Shown: positions 18,501 to 21,467 of the stretch, one piece after another
How positions within the stretch are numbered: position 1 is the stretch's first letter
Layout: each line of letters starts with the position of its first letter
From: Mesotaenium endlicherianum
Lineage: Eukaryota > Streptophyta > Zygnematophyceae > Zygnematales > Mesotaeniaceae
Reading direction: 5' to 3'
Length of the DNA stretch: 21,467 nt
NCBI GenBank assembly: GCA_009602735.1
Contig: WELA01013799.1
Location: 63,305 to 84,771 of the forward strand
Translations under genes and position numbers: made by a program
The notes under the pieces: model-generated
Told to the model about the DNA's origin: nothing
Database searches by the model: none
What the model saw: the letters and a program-made list of their open reading frames with translations, nothing else

Positions 18501-20178
18501 CACGCAACACTTGCGGGCGATTTGACAGACAGACACAGACAGAGCGTGCAGCTAGCGTGCGCAAGGGAAACAGCTCCCCAAGAAGTCGGCCTGCGCTACT
18601 GGCGCACCTCGCGGCAGTCGGGGGCGTGCGCGAGCACCACGCGGTCCAGCTGGGCCTCCACGGCCGGCGTGTCGCCGCCTGCCTCCAGGAGCGCGCGCGC
18701 CTTGGCGAGCGCGCGCTCGGTCTCCTCCACAATCGTCAGCTCCTTCTGCGCGCCGGCGTTGCCCGCCCGCAGCGCCAGCACGCTCCCGAAGTCTCGCCTC
18801 GCCGCCTCGAACCTGCAGCGGAGAAAGGAGCCATGGTGAGCATGCAGGTACGAGGAGCACGCACGCTTGCACGCACTCACGCACCACGCATGCACGCAAG
18901 CTCACACGCTTGCACCCACGCATGCACCCACGCATGATTACAAGCTCATACACGTGCACGCATGAACGCAAGCTCGCACGCATGCACCCACGCATGATTA
19001 CAAGCTCATACACGTGCACGCATGAACGCAAGCTCGCACGCATGCACCCACGCGCGCGCGCACGCGCGCACGCACGGGTGCATAGTGACTTCTCCACGCT
19101 GGCTCCAGTAACAGGTCGACGCCTTTGGCCCCTGGCACGGCAGGCCAGCAGGAAGCTCTGCAGCAGGCTAAGAGCAAGCCGCGCCGAAGTGGATCAAAAA
19201 GGGCTGCACTCGACTGGGCTGGGCTAGACTAAACAGGACCGGACCGGAGCGGGCCAGACTGGAGAGAGCAGGACAGAACTGGGCTGGACAGGCTCGGACC
19301 GAGCCGGACAGGACAGGACTAGGCTGGACGGGCCCGGACCGGACCAGAATGTTCAGGGCTGGACTGCAGTGGACTGGGCCGGACTTAAGTGGGTCTGCCA
19401 CAGATGAGCTCACCCAGACCCTGCCGTGATATGTGCTTGGCTCCCTGGTGCGTAGAGGGGCTGGCCCCCCTCAATGCCAGCAGAGGGGGGCAGGAGAGGG
19501 AGAGGGAAGGGGAGGGAGACAAATGGTGCCAGCTTGCAAAGGGCGTGACCTCCACGCTTGCGTTCACACACGCACACACACACACACACACATATACCCC
19601 ATGCCCATGTGCAGGCAGGCGTAGAAGCAGGCTATTGAGAGCGGGAGCTCCATCAAGAAGCACCACGATGTCGTTCGAGAGAGCCACCCGCTAAGATTGC
19701 TTGCATAAGCGAGAACGTGAAAAGGAGCTGACGGAAGGAGATAAGCTGGTTTGGGAAAAAGGAGGGTAAAAGAGGGGAGGGGAGTCGAGCGGAGGGGAGT
19801 AGAGGGGATGGGAGCGGGAGGGGAGGGGAGAGGAGCGTAGGGGACACAAGAATGGAGAGCAGGGCAGGGCAGAGGAGGGGAGGGGAGCGGACGGCAGGAG
19901 AGGGGAGGGCAGGGGAGGGGAGGGGAGCGGAGGGCAGGGCAGGGGAGGCCAGGGAAGGCAGGGCAGGGCAAGGGATGGGAGGAAGGGGAGGAAGGGATGG
20001 GGCGTGTATTACTGGCAGGACTGGCGGAGCAAGCGGCCGCGGCTGAGGTAGCCCTGCACAAAGGCGGGGTCCACCTCCAGGGCGCGGTCCAGGTCGCGCA
20101 TCGCCTCCTTGCTCTTGCGCTGGTGCAGGTACGCCGCTGCCCGCTTTGCGTACCCCAGAGGGGCCGCGGGGTCGGCGC
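12376..20178 (-). CDS. DNAJC3: DNAJC3/P58IPK-like TPR-DnaJ co-chaperone, nine joined exons, N-terminus missing
   Basis: Exons on the minus strand are 20178-20013, 18812-18608, 18143-17983, 17352-17259, 15724-15659, 14745-14599, 13791-13711, 13300-13082 and 12552-12376. All junctions are GT-AG with consistent phase and together give about 437 residues. Seven exons carry TPR-type helices. They follow the P58IPK order closely, including GKSKAAL-like KSKEAMRDL and a YFYLGDHEHALK segment matching that family's YYQLGDHELSLSE. The J domain follows (RRDWYKVLG, KRAYKKLALLYHPDKN), with the HPD tripeptide at 13145-13153. A tail with YDRGEDLDEQQQGG and Phe/Gly repeats ends the protein. In this family the protein sits in the ER lumen, where the TPRs bind unfolded clients and the J domain stimulates the Hsp70 BiP. 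The signal peptide is not in the assigned exons. DNAJC7 is the nearest alternative, but exon-by-exon similarity favours DNAJC3. Confidence 0.93.
12553..13081 (-). other. Intron 9 of the DNAJC3-like gene
   Basis: 529 nt. The part near the donor (12950-13080) is an alternating purine-pyrimidine stretch with CG and CA steps, including a CGCGCGCGCG run, which is Z-DNA-prone. No coding signal. Confidence 0.75.
13082..13300 (-). CDS. DNAJC3: DNAJC3-like exon 9 (J domain)
   Basis: The acceptor is GAAGCAG|GAC, with a weak pyrimidine tract and an N 26 nt upstream; the donor is GAG|GTGCGC. The 73 codons cover the linker, helix I (DWYKVLG), helix II (IAEIKRAYKKLALLY), the HPD loop and helix III (KKFRDVAEAYE). 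Confidence 0.92.
13301..13710 (-). other. Intron 8 of the DNAJC3-like gene
   Basis: 410 nt. It holds a G/A-rich tract on the plus strand (13615-13699), which is C/T-rich on the sense strand, starting about 10 nt after the donor. One ambiguous base lies at 13326. The open frames crossing it are not protein-like. Confidence 0.75.
13711..13791 (-). CDS. DNAJC3: DNAJC3-like exon 8 (27 codons)
   Basis: A phase-0 exon between CATGCAG and CAG|GTTAGG. It encodes RAEARLALEEFDAAVADF, the last TPR before the J domain. Confidence 0.9.
13792..14598 (-). other. Intron 7 of the DNAJC3-like gene
   Basis: 807 nt. It includes a G-run cluster at 13975-14006 on the plus strand that could form a G-quadruplex, and otherwise mixed GC-rich DNA. 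I see no gene. Confidence 0.7.
14599..14745 (-). CDS. DNAJC3: DNAJC3-like exon 7 (TPR, 49 codons)
   Basis: A phase-0 exon between GTGCAG and AAG|GTACGT. It encodes IDPDHRLHNVRLYLGLCKAT and a repeat ending LEIDGELLEALVK. A 150-nt pyrimidine tract on the sense strand lies just before the acceptor. Confidence 0.92.
14746..15658 (-). other. Intron 6 of the DNAJC3-like gene
   Basis: 913 nt. A purine tract of GGGA/GGAA units on the plus strand (about 14755-14911) lies next to the acceptor of exon 7. A degenerate AAGGAC/AAGCAC repeat lies at 15390-15465 and another G-rich tract at 15560-15645 near the donor. Long open frames here arise from low complexity. Confidence 0.7.
15659..15724 (-). CDS. DNAJC3: DNAJC3-like exon 6 (22 codons)
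   Basis: A short phase-0 exon between TGGCAG and CAG|GTGGGA. It encodes AEEALAKSKLRVAIEDFTAA and two further residues, one TPR helix pair half. Confidence 0.88.
15725..17258 (-). other. Intron 5 of the DNAJC3-like gene, the longest
   Basis: 1534 nt. It contains an inverted pair of TG and CA runs (16261-16276 and 16337-16352), a telomere-like C-rich stretch (16554-16590), a TG run (17155-17176) and purine tracts (17080-17135, 17210-17250). No coding signal is evident. Confidence 0.7.
17259..17352 (-). CDS. DNAJC3: DNAJC3-like exon 5 (inter-TPR helix)
   Basis: Acceptor CTACCAG|G and donor GCG|GTGCGC. It encodes HYQMGLRSDPEHGALKKEY and a Lys-rich helix. The Gly-Leu-x-x-Asp-Pro-x-His pattern matches the helix before the last TPR block in this family. 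Confidence 0.9.
17353..17982 (-). other. Intron 4 of the DNAJC3-like gene
   Basis: 630 nt. It holds a CA/CG-rich stretch (17470-17572) and a C/T then CA stretch (17785-17890). No gene. Confidence 0.7.
17983..18143 (-). CDS. DNAJC3: DNAJC3-like exon 4 (TPR with GDHE motif)
   Basis: Acceptor GCGCAG|GCG and donor CTCAA|GTATGC. It encodes MKAELMLAAGDYSGVV and YFYLGDHEHAL, the most family-specific segment. The last codon is split with exon 5. Confidence 0.92.
18144..18607 (-). other. Intron 3 of the DNAJC3-like gene
   Basis: 464 nt. It contains four TTAGGG units on the plus strand in two pairs (18315-18326 and 18350-18361) within a G-rich stretch. Confidence 0.75.
18315..18361 (+). repeat. Interstitial telomere-like TTAGGG units
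   Basis: Two perfect head-to-tail TTAGGG pairs lie within 47 nt of G-rich DNA, flanked by further AGGG-type units. Confidence 0.8.
18608..18812 (-). CDS. DNAJC3: DNAJC3-like exon 3 (TPR helices and linker)
   Basis: Acceptor CTGCAG|G and donor GAG|GTGCGC. It encodes FEAARRDFGSVLAL, then a helical linker to a repeat starting LDRVVLAHAPDCRE. A second possible donor 7 nt downstream breaks the phase and adds residues not expected from the family. Confidence 0.9.
18921..19052 (+). repeat. 60-bp tandem repeat, about 2.2 copies
   Basis: Positions 18921-18960, 18981-19020 and the stretch 18961-18992 versus 19021-19052 are identical at a 60-bp offset. The unit contains GCATGATTACAAGCTCATAC and CA/CG-rich flanks. 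It is exact, so recent. It lies in an intron. Confidence 0.9.
19205..19385 (+). repeat. Degenerate GGACN/GGCTN pentamer array
   Basis: About 180 nt of variants of GGACC, GGACT, GGACA and GGGCT with loose 5-bp phasing. It lies in intron 2 of the DnaJ gene. No coding role. Confidence 0.7.
20013..20178 (-). CDS. DNAJC3: DNAJC3-like exon 2 (TPR 1 end to TPR 2)
   Basis: Preceded by CTTCCCGCAG and followed by donor TGCCA|GTAATA. It encodes ADPAAPLGYAKRAAAYL and a second TPR ending LLRQSC. It joins exon 3 in phase 2, giving Gln-Phe-Glu-Ala-Ala across the junction. Exon numbers count the 21147 candidate as exon 1. Confidence 0.9.
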
Positions 20179-21146
20179 CTGCGGGAAGGGGTTTGAAAGG
20201 ATGACCGTGAGTGAAATTTATTTTACGCCCCATACGCCCGCAAGTGTGCACACTGGTACCTATGTATCTGAAACGGTGTAACTTTCGGCACAGAATAGTT
20301 GGTATATTACATAGCCTTCACCCTGAATATTTGTTTCTTTATTGCGGACCAACTCGTGGGAGCACTCGGCCGAGCGTCAGGCGGCAGGGTTGCTGCTCCG
20401 GGCGCAGGCTGCAGGGAATACGTGCCGCGACTTCTCTGGCCGCTCGCAGTCTGCTGCTTTTCTTGCATCTCTCTGCAGCCAACCCTAGTCCCCTATGAGC
20501 TGCGGGGGTGACCTTTTCTGTAGAACGTCGAAAGAGAAACCGAGCAGGCGGAGCTTCTAAACTTCTTAGAATAAGGCCATCATGTAAGATGCGAGAGCCC
20601 TGGCATGTGCGGCAAGGCCGCAGGGGCACACCCAACAGTGCCAAGTGCCCCCCCCCCCCAAAACAGTGCCAAGTGGGCACACCTAGCAGTTCCAAGTGGG
20701 CACACTGAACGGTGCCAACTGGGCACACCCATCAGCGCCAAGGGGGCACACTCAACAGCGTCAAGCAAAAGCAGGGAGCCGCAGGCAAAGAAAGGAGGCC
20801 TCCGTCTCGGAGCGTGTTCTCCTGCCAAGGCTCTAGCCTCGCCCTGCTGTCTGCTGAAAGCAACACATGACGACATCAGCCCGGCGCCGGCTCGATGAAA
20901 CTCTTCCAGCATGTCCCTCTTGTCTCCCTCTGCTCACTGCGGCCACGGCAGGAAGGCAGCAAGGCTGCAATGCCTGACGTGGGAACAGACACCGGCCTCG
21001 GGTGCTGAGCTAGCATTGCCTCAGGCATCCCAGGGATGAAGGTAGAGAGGGAGGAAGTGAGGGAGGAGGAATTGAGAAAGAGAGGGAGAGAGAGAGGGAG
21101 GGGGGCAGGGAGGGAGGGAGGCACAGTCCCAAGCCCTGGGGTTNAC
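20179..21146 (-). other. Presumed first intron region(s) of the DNAJC3-like gene
   Basis: Between the candidate first exon and exon 2. It should hold a micro-exon of about 38 nt that I could not locate. It contains the 23-bp tandem repeat at 20624-20766 and purine tracts at 21040-21120. Confidence 0.4.
20624..20766 (+). repeat. 23-bp tandem repeat, five diverged units, interrupted by a poly-C run
   Basis: Units starting GGGCACAC at 20624, 20675, 20698, 20721 and 20744 follow a 23-bp period, apart from an insertion containing a C run (20648-20659) after the first unit. A typical unit reads GGGCACACCTAGCAGTTCCA plus three bases. Confidence 0.85.
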
Positions 21147-21189
21147 TCCCCTCTTGACACCGCCGCGTCGCCCTCCTTGAGGAACGCGC
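21147..21189 (-). CDS. DNAJC3: Candidate upstream exon of the DNAJC3-like gene (first half of TPR 1)
   Basis: After a CAG acceptor this 43-nt segment encodes AFLKEGDAAVSRG. Its L-x2-G-x6-G spacing fits the first TPR helix of P58IPK. It ends GGGGA|GTN, with the ambiguous base at 21144 inside the donor, followed by a C/T-rich tract on the sense strand as seen at other donors of this gene. Its end phase does not fit the 20178 exon directly, and about 13 residues of TPR 1 are missing, so another micro-exon of roughly 38 nt is needed. The acceptor lacks a good pyrimidine tract. Confidence 0.45.
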
Positions 21190-21467
21190 CTGCCCAGCAC
21201 ATGGCACATTCTCGTCACGCACCACACGTCACACAATGCTTGCCCCACCTTGGCCCGGACTGGCCCCCAGCATGTACAGGTGCAGATCACAGCGTGCGTT
21301 GCTGCTGTGACAGCTGTGCTGCTCCCCTGCCTGCAGCTAGCTCGCCCTAACCTCATCCACAAAATGTCATTGCTGAAGTCTGCCCCCGTGCCTCCACCCC
21401 GCTTTCCCCTTCTCATTATAGTCAGGTTGTGCCTCTTTTAACAGGGAGGGAAGGGGGGGGGGGGGGG
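21190..21467. other. Right edge, no assigned gene; ends in poly-G
   Basis: About 280 nt that should contain, or lead to, the start of the DNAJC3-like gene. I find no signal-peptide-like exon. The final bases are a G run, probably a sequencing or assembly edge. Confidence 0.5.

Larger units (their letters stand above)
18813..20012 (-). other. Intron 2 of the DNAJC3-like gene
   Basis: 1200 nt, almost entirely repetitive. It has a 60-bp tandem repeat (18921-19052), a GGACN-type pentamer array (19205-19385), a CA run (about 19568-19591) and a long GGGGA-type purine tract (19765-20000). Confidence 0.75.

Noticed and set aside
18921..19052. 60-bp and 23-bp repeats as CRISPR-like arrays.
   Set aside because: The units are tandem without unique spacers, and the genome is eukaryotic.
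20885..20945. Minus-strand segment reading DMLEEFHRAGAG as the missing DnaJ micro-exon.
   Set aside because: It resembles the TPR 1 end but has no GT donor at the needed place, and the distance to the following Pro is off by about two residues.
21440..21467. Terminal G run as a biological feature.
   Set aside because: A homopolymer exactly at the sequence end is most likely an assembly or read-end artefact.

Overview
The window is nuclear DNA from a eukaryote. It has GT-AG introns, a multi-exon ER-type DnaJ gene, a BTB-BACK gene and two classes of retrotransposon with reverse-transcription hallmarks. GC-rich exons with GTGCGC-type splice donors, introns full of simple repeats, and interstitial TTAGGG motifs suggest a free-living protist, probably a microalga. 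That placement is inference; no taxonomic marker gene is present. The right end runs into poly-G and there are two Ns (13326, 21144), so this looks like a draft contig piece.

Left third (1-7.9 kb): a nest of retroelements. A Ty3/gypsy chromovirus on the plus strand enters the window inside integrase. It continues through a GPY/F module and chromodomain, then an unusual extra ORF downstream of pol, a polypurine tract and a 720-bp 3' LTR (3227-3946). The LTR ends form an imperfect inverted repeat (TGTAATGAATC / GATTCATTTCA). It lies inside the tyrosine recombinase gene of a second element, a DIRS/Ngaro-like YR retrotransposon on the minus strand. That element has a gag with CCHC knuckle (6631-7656), RT-RNase H (4434-6554, one internal TGA) and the N-terminal part of the recombinase (3947-4444, one internal TGA). 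The recombinase is cut right after its first catalytic arginine region. The missing half should lie beyond the unseen 5' LTR.

Middle (7.9-12.3 kb): a perfect 35-nt palindrome marks the neighbourhood of the YR element's 5' end. Next comes an unidentified small gene with one clear intron (8081-8551, probably frameshifted). It is followed by a BTB-BACK protein gene (9433-10904) that reads as one protein across a single-nucleotide frameshift near 10250. Then there are about 1.4 kb in which I see no gene.

Right part (12.4-21.4 kb): one minus-strand gene, convergent with the BTB gene, encodes a DNAJC3/P58IPK-type co-chaperone (TPR array, then J domain with HPD, then Gly/Phe-rich tail). Nine exons join with matching intron phases, and a tenth candidate exon carries the start of the first TPR. 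The signal peptide and N-terminus are not identified. Its eight resolved introns (about 0.4-1.5 kb) are packed with pyrimidine tracts (sense strand), CA/TG runs, telomere-like motifs, a 60-bp tandem repeat and a pentamer array. A 23-bp tandem repeat lies further 5', between exon 2 and the candidate first exon.
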